Source: JAOPZY01 sp036495025
Lineage (GTDB): Bacteria; Actinomycetota; CADDZG01; JAHWKV01; JAOPZY01
Length of the DNA: 9,546 nt
Assembly: GCA_036495025.1 (NCBI GenBank)
Contig: DASXNO010000378.1
Span: forward strand, 1-9,546
Direction: 5' to 3'
Part shown: piece by piece, positions 1-6,124 of the stretch
Layout of the letters: the number at the start of each line of letters is the position of its first letter
Numbering within the stretch: position 1 is the stretch's first letter
Made by a program: the position numbers and the translations under genes
Notes under the pieces: generated by a model
The model's input: the letters and a program-made list of their open reading frames with translations, nothing else
Told to the model about the DNA's origin: nothing
The model's database searches: none

Positions 1-1434
1 CGTGAGGAGATGGCGGTCGATGACCTTGTGAATTCTCTCAATGTCCATTTTTTGGAAGAATTTTGCGTACTCCTGCTCGCTGCCACTCTCCCGAATACTG
101 CCGATGGCCCCGTAATCGAACTTGCGGTTCTCTCGAATGGCCTGTGCCACCTGCTGCTCTCGACGCGCCCGGGCAATGGGCCGCGCCATCCACTTCGCCA
201 CCCGAATCGGCGCCTCGAGCCAGAGCACCGGGGTGCGGGCGATGCCGGTGAGCACAAGACGGAAGAACTCGTGCGCCGTGGGCCGCGGATTCAGGGCGTT
301 GATGCCGTAGTACGAACCCTTGATGGGAGGCAGGAGGTAGTAGGTCGCCTCAGCGAACAAGTAGTCTCCGACGCGAGTGAACCTCACGAAGACCGAGAGA
401 ATCAGTTCGCTCTGCCATATTGCGACCTTGATGTCGATGTAGTGCCGAACAAGCGCTTCGGGCTTGTCCTCGAGCGCGGCAACATCGGCGATCTCGTACC
501 GCAGCCTGGGAAAGGGATCCCGTGATTGCCGGGGGAGGAAAAACAGGTCCGGCCAATTGATGATGTGGCGTCCGCTCGCGTAGTAACGGTCTGCCACGGT
601 GAGGCCCTGAAGATCCAGGTTCTTCGTCGCCTCGACCACCTGGTCATGAAGCTCCGTCACCTCGAACGGCTCGACTGTACCGGTTCCGGTGGGGCCATCC
701 GCCGCCTCCGCCGCGTTGACCGCGACCGACCAGGACCATTTTGCCGCTTCCACGCCGGATCCCTTGAACGGCGCGTAACCACTGTAGACGACGATATTCC
801 CGTCCCGATGGCCCGCCAGGTGGGCGATCCGGCGCTCGTCCGCAGCACGCTGGGCCGGCCGCTCCCTCCCGTACGCCGGGGCACCCGGTCGGAAGTCCTT
901 TGAGTTCATCCGCCGTGCCGCCACCCGGTACCGGCGCGTGTAGAGGTCTGACGTCACGACGAAGACCGCAGCGATGGCCGTCAGGAGCGACAGCGTGTGG
1001 AGGGCAAAGGCCCAGATCCCGATCCAGGCCACGACGGACAGGACGATCCTCCACCGCAATTTCGTCTTGGGCGATGTCAGGGCAGTGGCGACGAGGACGC
1101 CGCCCACGAACACCGCAAGCGCGAACAGCAGCGGCAGGTGCAGTGCCCACACGCCGACCACGATCAGCGCCGTCAGAATCAGGTCCCGGCGACGGCTCAA
1201 CCAGCGGGACGCGATCGCGTGACGTGCGACGCTGCCGACGTCGACCCCGTAGGCAGGGCCGAGGAACCGGTACCGCTCGCGCAGGGTCTGCACGATCACG
1301 TCATCCCTGAACTCTTCGTCCAGGTAGGTGGCCGCGGCAAGGTACCGGGTGACGTCAGCCGGGGTCTCCTCGACGGGCGGTTCCGCGGCGTCGACCAGCG
1401 ACCCTGGATCGATGATGCGATCTGTGACGTCCAA
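1..1434 (-). CDS. Uncharacterised membrane protein, 3' end beyond window
   Basis: The minus strand is open without a stop from a TTG at 1434 to the window edge, giving 478 residues of an incomplete protein. The TTG is chosen because AAGGAG lies six bases before it; no ATG gives a comparable start. Residues 1-84 are soluble and include YLAAATYLDEEFRD (31-44) and PAYGVDV (60-66). Hydrophobic stretches at about 85-119 and 130-161 look like two to four membrane passes separated by a basic turn (SPKTKLRWR). A long hydrophilic part follows, with NIVVYSGYAPF near residue 212 and many charged and aromatic residues, and ends in an amphipathic region rich in Arg and Lys. I recognise no enzymatic motif. 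The N-terminal pattern and the VVYSG segment recall uncharacterised membrane proteins of Streptomyces and relatives, from memory only. Codon use in its distal half (AAA, ATT, AGA, CAA) is less GC-biased than in the fdh genes. The gene is divergent from uppP. That it is a gene is quite sure; its function is unknown. Confidence 0.8.
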   Translation of the reverse strand, partial: MDVTDRIIDPGSLVDAAEPPVEETPADVTRYLAAATYLDEEFRDDVIVQTLRERYRFLGPAYGVDVGSVARHAIASRWLSRRRDLILTALIVVGVWALHLPLLFALAVFVGGVLVATALTSPKTKLRWRIVLSVVAWIGIWAFALHTLSLLTAIAAVFVVTSDLYTRRYRVAARRMNSKDFRPGAPAYGRERPAQRAADERRIAHLAGHRDGNIVVYSGYAPFKGSGVEAAKWSWSVAVNAAEAADGPTGTGTVEPFEVTELHDQVVEATKNLDLQGLTVADRYYASGRHIINWPDLFFLPRQSRDPFPRLRYEIADVAALEDKPEALVRHYIDIKVAIWQSELILSVFVRFTRVGDYLFAEATYYLLPPIKGSYYGINALNPRPTAHEFFRLVLTGIARTPVLWLEAPIRVAKWMARPIARARREQQVAQAIRENRKFDYGAIGSIRESGSEQEYAKFFQKMDIERIHKVIDRHLLT

Positions 1435-1440
1435 ATGTGG

Positions 1441-1446
1441 CTCCTT
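1441..1446 (-). promoter_or_regulatory. Ribosome-binding site AAGGAG that fixes a TTG start
   Basis: Read on the minus strand, AAGGAG is followed by the six bases CCACAT and then TTG. Match and spacing are near ideal for a Shine-Dalgarno site. This decides the otherwise invisible TTG start of the left-edge gene. The next in-frame alternative upstream is a GTG in the GTGTGGAAG context, without a comparable site. Confidence 0.7.
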
Positions 1447-1480
1447 GTGCGCACGGCCGACGGGTCCGGGCGTCTTCCAC

Positions 1481-1509
1481 ACAATGGAATGGACCGAAAA
1501 GCGAGACAA
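1481..1509 (-). promoter_or_regulatory. Weak promoter candidate for the left-edge gene
   Basis: On the minus strand TTGTCT (1509-1504) and CATTGT (1486-1481) are separated by 17 bases. They resemble the -35 and -10 boxes of a housekeeping promoter, and would give a leader of about 40 bases before the TTG start at 1434. The -10 match is poor, so this is only a candidate. Confidence 0.25.
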
Positions 1510-1540
1510 GGCTGCCGCGTACCACTCTACCTCTCCATGC

Positions 1541-1566
1541 TTTTCCAGTCCCCTGTTTTTCCAGTC
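1541..1566. repeat. Pair of 10-base direct repeats TTTTCCAGTC
   Basis: TTTTCCAGTC occurs exactly at 1541-1550 and again at 1557-1566, a period of 16 bases. The second copy runs into the inverted repeat starting at 1564. The pair lies upstream of the divergent left-edge gene, so a regulator-binding site is a reasonable inference. No known operator was recognised. Confidence 0.5.
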
Positions 1567-1596
1567 GTCGTCCACTCCTACGGAGTGTCCGACGAC
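1564..1596. repeat. 33-base inverted repeat in the divergent intergenic region
   Basis: GTCGTCG (1564-1570) pairs with CGACGAC (1590-1596), and CACTCC (1573-1578) pairs with GGAGTG (1582-1587). A two-base mismatch separates the two stems, and the loop is TAC. Neither strand has a T-run directly after the structure, so it is not a normal intrinsic terminator. It could be an operator or an RNA hairpin. Confidence 0.55.
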
Positions 1597-1635
1597 CCAG
1601 GGACCCCCCCTTCGCGCTCAAGGGTGCCCCGAGTG

Positions 1636-1665
1636 TTGCTAGCATCTCGTCGAGTATGCTAAGAT
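1636..1665 (+). promoter_or_regulatory. Forward promoter candidate upstream of the structured leader
   Basis: TTGCTA (1636-1641) and TAAGAT (1660-1665) are spaced 18 bases apart, each matching four of six bases of the -35 and -10 consensus. Transcription would begin near 1672 and run through the hairpin-rich leader toward uppP. An imperfect palindrome (1640-1661) covers the spacer and touches the -10 box. Confidence 0.35.
1640..1661. promoter_or_regulatory. Imperfect palindrome, possible operator
   Basis: TAGCATCTCG (1640-1649) is mirrored by CGAG (1651-1654) and ATGCTA (1656-1661), with one central base and one bulged T at 1655. The arms are ten bases. Its position across the spacer of the forward promoter candidate suits a repressor site. 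The protein that binds it, if any, is unknown. Confidence 0.4.
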
Positions 1666-1671
1666 TCTGAC

Positions 1672-1840
1672 GCTCCGCTCGCTCCTCGTGAGCGCGCAGG
1701 AGATCCGGCGAGGCGGGTGGGGAGGGCCCCACCGGCGTGTTTTCGGCGAAACGCAGCCACTCTCTCCCCCCCGCCGACCGCCGCAGACCCGGAGAGAGAG
1801 CTATCGTTCGACCCGGCGCCCTGAGGGGCGCCTCTTGTTT
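1672..1840 (+). ncRNA. Structured leader or small RNA candidate before uppP
   Basis: Between the forward promoter candidate and the first terminator-like hairpin lie about 170 bases without a credible reading frame but with strong self-complementarity. GGTGGGG (1716-1722) pairs with CCCCACC (1727-1733) around AGGG, and CTCTCTCC (1760-1767) pairs with GGAGAGAG (1791-1798) around a 23-base loop. I compared it from memory with ydaO (c-di-AMP), glycine, fluoride and TPP riboswitches and found no convincing match. It could be an attenuated leader of uppP or a separate small RNA. Expression cannot be judged from sequence. Confidence 0.3.
1815..1840 (+). terminator. Intrinsic terminator-like hairpin, first of the tandem set
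   Basis: The perfect stem GGCGCCC/GGGCGCC with loop TGAG is followed at once by TCTTGTTT. A strong GC hairpin with a T-rich tail is the form of a Rho-independent terminator reading rightward. It would stop transcripts entering from the left, 136 bases before the uppP start. Confidence 0.5.
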
Positions 1841-1846
1841 CGATCC

Positions 1847-1872
1847 GGCGCCTTGAGGGGCGCCTCTTGTTT
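1847..1872 (+). terminator. Intrinsic terminator-like hairpin, second of the tandem set
   Basis: This is the same hairpin with a G-T closing pair (GGCGCCT/GGGCGCC), again followed by TCTTGTTT. The third hairpin (1879-1896) is followed by TCGGGG instead and lacks the tail, so only two of the three look fully competent. Confidence 0.45.
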
Positions 1873-1955
1873 CGATCCGGCGCCTTGAGGGGCGCCTCGG
1901 GGCCCTCCCTGAAGAGGCACTGGCAAGATGCCGCAACCGCGGCGGATCCGTGGTT

Positions 1956-1961
1956 TAGACT
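1956..1961 (+). promoter_or_regulatory. Possible -10 box TAGACT just upstream of uppP
   Basis: TAGACT fits the TAnnnT pattern of actinobacterial -10 boxes. It would place the transcript start near 1968, about eight bases before the GTG of uppP, giving a nearly leaderless mRNA that begins after the tandem terminators. No -35 box is visible at the proper distance. Confidence 0.25.
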
Positions 1962-1975
1962 CGCCCCGTGAGCCC

Positions 1976-2869
1976 GTGCTGAGCTATTTCCAGGCGATCG
2001 TCCTCGGCCTCCTCCAGGGAGTGACCGAGCTCTTTCCGGTGTCGAGCCTCGGCCACACTGTGCTCCTGCCGGCGCTGCTCGGCTGGAACAACCTCGTCCG
2101 GGCTCAATCTGCCCCCGAGTCCTTCTACCTCGCCTTCGTGGTGGCCCTGCACGTCGGCACCGCGCTCGCCCTGTTCCTCTTCTTCTGGAAGGACTGGGTG
2201 CGCATCATCAAGGCCTTCTTCCAGAGCCTCGCCCGGCGCAGGATCGAGACCCCCGACCAACGCCTGGCGTGGCTGCTCGGCGTCGCGACCATCCCGGCGG
2301 GCATCACCGGCCTCGCCCTTGAGCACGCGCTGCGAACCCAGTTCGCCAAGCCGCTCGCCGCTTCCATCTTCCTGACCATCAACGGGCTGATCCTCCTGGC
2401 CGGCGAGCGGGTCCGCCGGCAGGCCGGCGTGCGGAAGCTGGCAACGGTCCCCGCCGGCGCCCCGGCGACCGGTCCCGAGCCGGGCCGCCGGCTCGACACC
2501 CTCGACTTCAAGGAGTCCGTCGTCATCGGCGTGGCCCAGGCTGGGGCGCTCCTCGCCGGGATCAGCCGCTCGGGCATCACGATGGTCTGCGGGCTGGTGC
2601 GGGGGCTGAACCACGAGGACGCCGCCCGCTTCTCGTTCCTGCTGGCCACGCCGCTGATCTTCGTGGCCGGCCTGTACAAGATCCCGGACCTGCTCGGCCC
2701 GCTCGGCAACGGCGTCCGGTCGCAGGCGCTCGTCGGCGCAGCCTGCGCCTTCGTGGCCGCCTACTTCTCGACAAAGTTCCTCGTGAAGTTCTTCGAGACC
2801 CGCAGCCTGCTGCCGTTCGGCATTTACTGCCTGATCGCCGGGGGTCTCTGCATCATCCGCTTCGCCTGA
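1976..2869 (+). CDS. uppP: Undecaprenyl-diphosphatase UppP (BacA family)
   Basis: This integral membrane enzyme removes a phosphate from undecaprenyl diphosphate, recycling the lipid carrier of peptidoglycan synthesis; family members can confer bacitracin tolerance. With the GTG at 1976 the protein has 297 residues, near the usual family length of about 270-280. The first signature reads QGVTELFPVSSLGH at 14-27: Q14 and E18 form the (E/Q)xxxE motif and H27 matches the E. coli active-site histidine. The second signature is AGISRSG at 194-200, with R198 the expected catalytic arginine; the family usually has PG at its start. A hydrophilic loop rich in Pro and Gly lies near 155-180, between membrane segments. 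An in-frame ATG at 1928 would add 16 unconserved, charged residues, so GTG is preferred because related proteins start about 13 residues before QG. There is no clear ribosome-binding site. It precedes the formate dehydrogenase genes by 45 bases but need not share their function. Confidence 0.93.
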   Translation: MLSYFQAIVLGLLQGVTELFPVSSLGHTVLLPALLGWNNLVRAQSAPESFYLAFVVALHVGTALALFLFFWKDWVRIIKAFFQSLARRRIETPDQRLAWLLGVATIPAGITGLALEHALRTQFAKPLAASIFLTINGLILLAGERVRRQAGVRKLATVPAGAPATGPEPGRRLDTLDFKESVVIGVAQAGALLAGISRSGITMVCGLVRGLNHEDAARFSFLLATPLIFVAGLYKIPDLLGPLGNGVRSQALVGAACAFVAAYFSTKFLVKFFETRSLLPFGIYCLIAGGLCIIRFA

Positions 2870-2870
2870 G

Positions 2871-2886
2871 GCGGGTAGTTTCCCGC
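2871..2886 (+). other. Small hairpin between uppP and the fdh operon
   Basis: GCGGG and CCCGC flank the loop TAGTTT right after the uppP stop. The stem is only five pairs and no T-run follows, so termination is uncertain. The 45-base gap also contains AGGGGTAGG about 11 bases before the next start, a possible ribosome-binding site. Confidence 0.25.
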
Positions 2887-2914
2887 GCCCCGGCAGGGGT
2901 AGGCTCGCAGCCTC

Positions 2915-5900
2915 ATGTTCTCCCGCTGGCCGTTGCTCCGCCAGCTCGCCGAGGGGGACCGGCTGGGACTCGGCGCGGCTGCCATCTCCGAACACACGCG
3001 GCAGCTGCGCCCACGCACGCAGACCGCCGAGAAGGTCGCGGCATCCGTCTGCCCGTACTGCGCGGTGGGCTGCGGCCAGCTCGTCTACGCCGAGGGCGGT
3101 AGGGTCACCCAGATCGAGGGTGACCCCGACAGTCCGATCTCCCGCGGGAGGCTGTGCCCGAAGGGATCCGCCAGCAAGGAGCTGGTGAACCAGGAGGGGC
3201 GGATCACGCGGGTGAAGTACCGCCGCCCCTACGGGACGCGGTGGGAGGAGCTGGACCTCGACGTGGCGATGGACATGATCGCGGAGCGGGTGCTCGCGGC
3301 CCGCGCCGCCGGGTGGGAGGAGACCGACGCCGAGGGGCACCGTCTCCGGCGCACCATGGGCATCGCCAGCCTCGGAGGGGCCACGCTCGACATCGAAGAG
3401 AACTACCTGATGAAGAAGCTCTACAGCGCCCTCGGGGCCGTGCAGATCGAGAACCAGGCCCGGATATGACACTCCTCCACCGTCCCCGGTCTGGGGACCT
3501 CGTTCGGAAGGGGTGGCGCGACGACGTTCCAGCAGGACCTCGCCAACGCTGACTGCATCGTCGTCCAGGGCTCCAACATGGCCGAGTGCCATCCCGTGGG
3601 CTTCCAGTGGGTGATGGAGGCGAAGCACCGGGGGGCCACGATCATCCACGTCGACCCCCGCTTCACCCGCACCAGCGCCGTGGCGGACATCCATGTCCCC
3701 CTCCGGGCGGGCTCGGACATCGCCTTCCTCGGCGGCATCGTCAACTACATCCTGTCCAACGGCCGGGAGTTCCGGGAGTACGTGACCGCCTACACGAACG
3801 CCGCATGCATCGTGAGCGACGACTTCGCCGACACCGAGGACCTCGACGGACTGTTCTCTGGCTGGGACCCGGAGACGAGGAACTACGACCAGTCCACGTG
3901 GACCTACAAGGGCAGGGAAGGGGAACCCGGCGCCGCCACCCGTGGCCGCACCGGGACCGGGGTGGGCGACGAGTACGGCGACGGGGGCCCGGCGGTCGGC
4001 CGGGCGTTGTTCCGGGATCCGACGCTGCAGGACCCCCGCTGCATCTACCAGATCCTCAAGCGTCACTTCGCGCGCTACACCCCGGAGGCCGTCGAAGCCG
4101 TCTGCGGCGTGCCCAGGAAGAAGTTCCTGGCGGTAGCGGAAGCGCTCTGCTCCAACTCCGGCCGGGAGCGCACGTCCGCGTTTTGCTACGCGGTGGGCTG
4201 GACGCAGCACTCGGTCGGGGTGCAGTACATCCGGACGGCGGCGATCATCCAGTTGCTGCTCGGCAACATCGGCCGGCCCGGCGGCGGGATCCTCGCCCTC
4301 CGGGGCCACGCCAGCATCCAGGGCTCGACCGACGTCCCCACCCTCTACAACCTGCTCCCCGGCTACCTCCCGATGGCCCACGCCGCGGTCCACGACGGGC
4401 TCCGGGACTTCATCGAGGAGGCAACGGCGCCCGCCGGGTTCTGGGGCCACATCGACGCCTACATCACGAGCCTCCTCAAGGCATGGTGGGGCGATGCAGC
4501 CACCGCCGAGCGCGACTTCGCCTTCGACTACCTGCCGAGGATCTCCGGCGACCACTCCGCCTACCAGACCGTGCTGGCGATGCTCGACGGCAAGGTGAAG
4601 GGCTACTTCGCGATTGGGGAGAACCCCGCCGTCGGCAACGCCAACTCGGGACTGCACCGCCTGGCGCTGGCCAAGCTCGACTGGCTGGTGGTGCGGGACT
4701 TCGCCGAGATCGAGACCGCCTCGTTCTGGTACGACGCACCGGAGATCGCCACCGGCCGGCTGGCCACCGCGGACATCGGCACCGAGGTGTTCCTCATGCC
4801 CGCCGCCGCCCACACCGAGAAGGACGGGACCCTCACGAATACCCAGCGGCTCCTGCAGTTCCATCACCAGGCGGTCGAGCCCCCGGGCGACGCCCGGTCC
4901 GACCTGTGGTTCTACTACCACCTGGGGAGGATCCTGCGGGAGAAGCTGGCCTCCTCGACGTCGGAGCGGGATGCGCCGTTGCGGGACCTCACCTGGGACT
5001 ACCCGACGAAGGGCCGGATCGCCGAGCCCAGCGCCGAGGCGGTGTTGCGGGAGATGAATGGCTGGGACGCCACCGGGCGGGCGCTCAGCACCTTCACGGA
5101 GCTGAAGGCCGACGGCTCGACCGCCTGCGGGTGCTGGATCTACTGCGGGTGCTACGCGGGCGAGGTCAACCAGCCGGCCCGGCGCAAGCCCGGCTCGGCA
5201 CAGTCCTGGGTGGCGCCGGAGTGGGGCTGGGCGTGGCCGGCGAACCGCCGCATCCTCTACAACCGGGCCTCCGCGGACCCGGAGGGCAACCCGTGGTCGG
5301 AGCGGAAGCGCTACGTCTGGTGGGATGCCGAGAAGCAGGAGTGGACGGGCCATGACGTGGCGGACTTCAAGAAGACCATGCCCCCGGACTACGAGCCGCC
5401 GCCCGGGGCGAGGGCCGAGGACGCCCTGCGCGGCACGGAGCCGTTCGTGCTGCAGTCGGACGGCCTCGGCTGGCTCTACGTCCCCCGCGGCCTGAAGGAC
5501 GGGCCGATGCCGACCCACTACGAGCCCGAGGAGTCCCCCTTCGGCAATCCCCTCTACCACCAGCACGCCAACCCGGCCCGCCAGCGGATCGACCGGCCCG
5601 GCAACCGGTACGCGCCGTCGGGGTCGTCACCGGGATCGCGCGTCTACCCCTTCGTCTTCACGACCTACCGCCTGACGGAGCACCACACGGCGGGCGGCAT
5701 GTCCCGCACGCTGCACCACCTGTCGGAGCTGCAGCCCGAGATGTTCTGCGAGGTAAGCCCGGACCTCGCCCTCCTCCGGGGGCTCACCCACGGCGGCTGG
5801 GCCACGGTCATCACCCCCCGGACCGCCATCGAAGCCCGGGTGATGGTGACGGACCGGATGGCGCCGTTGCAGGTCCAGGGCGAGACCCTCCACCAGGTCG

Positions 5901-6124
5901 GCCTCCCCTACCACTGGGGCACGCGGGGCCTCGTCACCGGCGACTCGGCCAACGACCTTGCCCCGATCGTCATGGATCCCAACGTCCACATCCAGGAGAG
6001 CAAGGCCGCGACCTGCGACATCCGGCCCGGCCGGCGGCCGCGGGGGCCGGCGCTGCTTGCGATGGTCGAGGACTACCGCGCGATGGCGGGCCTGCCTCGC
6101 GACCACGACGGGGTCCGGCCATGA
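2915..6124 (+). CDS. fdnG: Formate dehydrogenase catalytic subunit, selenocysteine-containing (FdnG-like)
   Basis: This is the molybdopterin (Mo or W) catalytic subunit that interconverts formate and CO2. The 1069-residue reading runs through an in-frame TGA at residue 185, read as selenocysteine; E. coli FdnG is 1015 residues with Sec at 196. C46, C49, C53 and C81 bind the 4Fe-4S cluster and K83 is the conserved lysine of LCPKG. Sec185-His186 follows NQARI, as in FdnG, and R463 of RGHASIQG matches the second active-site residue. Similarity continues downstream: HPVGFQWVMEAKH, VDPRFTRTSAVADIH, GWTQHSVG, NRRILYNRASAD, and TYRLTEHH near the C-terminal molybdopterin-binding domain. The N-terminus (MFSRWPLLRQL...) has no twin-arginine motif or hydrophobic core, so the protein is probably cytoplasmic-facing. 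Oddities are a Gly-rich insertion at about 333-368 and a CxCx3CxC cluster at 738-746. Its stop overlaps the beta-subunit start by ATGA. Confidence 0.95.
3467..3469 (+). other. In-frame UGA read as selenocysteine (residue 185)
   Basis: The TGA lies in NQARI-U-HSSTVPGLGTSFGRG, which aligns with the selenocysteine region of E. coli FdnG (NQARV-U-HGPT...). The same frame stays open for 184 codons before it and for 884 after it. There is no internal start near the codon, and homology continues directly on both sides, so this is neither a real stop nor a frameshift. Confidence 0.93.
3470..3516 (+). promoter_or_regulatory. Bacterial SECIS element
   Basis: Twelve bases after the UGA a perfect 6-bp stem GTCCCC (3482-3487) / GGGGAC (3493-3498) carries the 5-base loop GGTCT. 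Placement just after the UGA and a GGUCU loop are hallmarks of the SelB-binding element known from E. coli fdhF. CCACC (3477-3481) can also pair with GGTGG (3512-3516) as a lower stem with an unequal internal loop; that part is less certain. The hairpin lies inside coding sequence. Confidence 0.85.

Larger units (their letters stand above)
1815..1896 (+). repeat. Tandem 32-base repeat, 2.6 copies, each with a GC hairpin
   Basis: Units begin at 1815, 1847 and 1879, exactly 32 bases apart. Each unit opens with an 18-base hairpin: GGCGCC, then C or T, then TGAG, then GGGCGCC. The first copy has a perfect 7-bp stem and the other two have a G-T closing pair. In the first two units a linker TCTTGTTTCGATCC follows. 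The third unit stops after its hairpin. The sequence before the first unit (GTTCGACCC) resembles the end of the linker, so the array may have grown by duplication. Confidence 0.85.

Noticed and set aside
10..525. Plus-strand open frame of 171 codons at the left edge
   Set aside because: It lies opposite the minus-strand gene that has coherent membrane segments and a good ribosome-binding site.
1672..1840. Known riboswitch (ydaO, glycine, fluoride or TPP) in the leader before uppP
   Set aside because: GGAGAGAG and GAGAGCTA fragments are suggestive, but order and partner segments do not match any consensus I can recall.
1815..1896. Short CRISPR array
   Set aside because: The repeats are directly adjacent, and the would-be spacers are identical. 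The unit is a tandem duplication of a hairpin.
1355..1936. Minus-strand open frame of 193 codons covering the intergenic region
   Set aside because: It is rich in Arg, Gly and Pro, reads through the hairpin repeats, overlaps the start of the real left-edge gene in another phase and resembles nothing I recognise.
3467..3469. The formate dehydrogenase gene as a pseudogene with a nonsense mutation
   Set aside because: The TGA is exactly at the known selenocysteine position, a SECIS hairpin follows, and all other cofactor-binding residues are intact.
3586..5355. Plus-strand open frame of about 589 codons in another phase inside the formate dehydrogenase gene
   Set aside because: The composition is extremely rich in Arg, Pro, Gly and His, and it is fully contained in a gene with strong family similarity.
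1955..5566. Very long minus-strand open frame of about 1203 codons opposite uppP and the formate dehydrogenase gene
   Set aside because: The composition is rich in Arg, Gly, Val and Pro without family motifs. Strong GC bias at third positions removes antisense stop codons. The sense strand has clear conserved genes.
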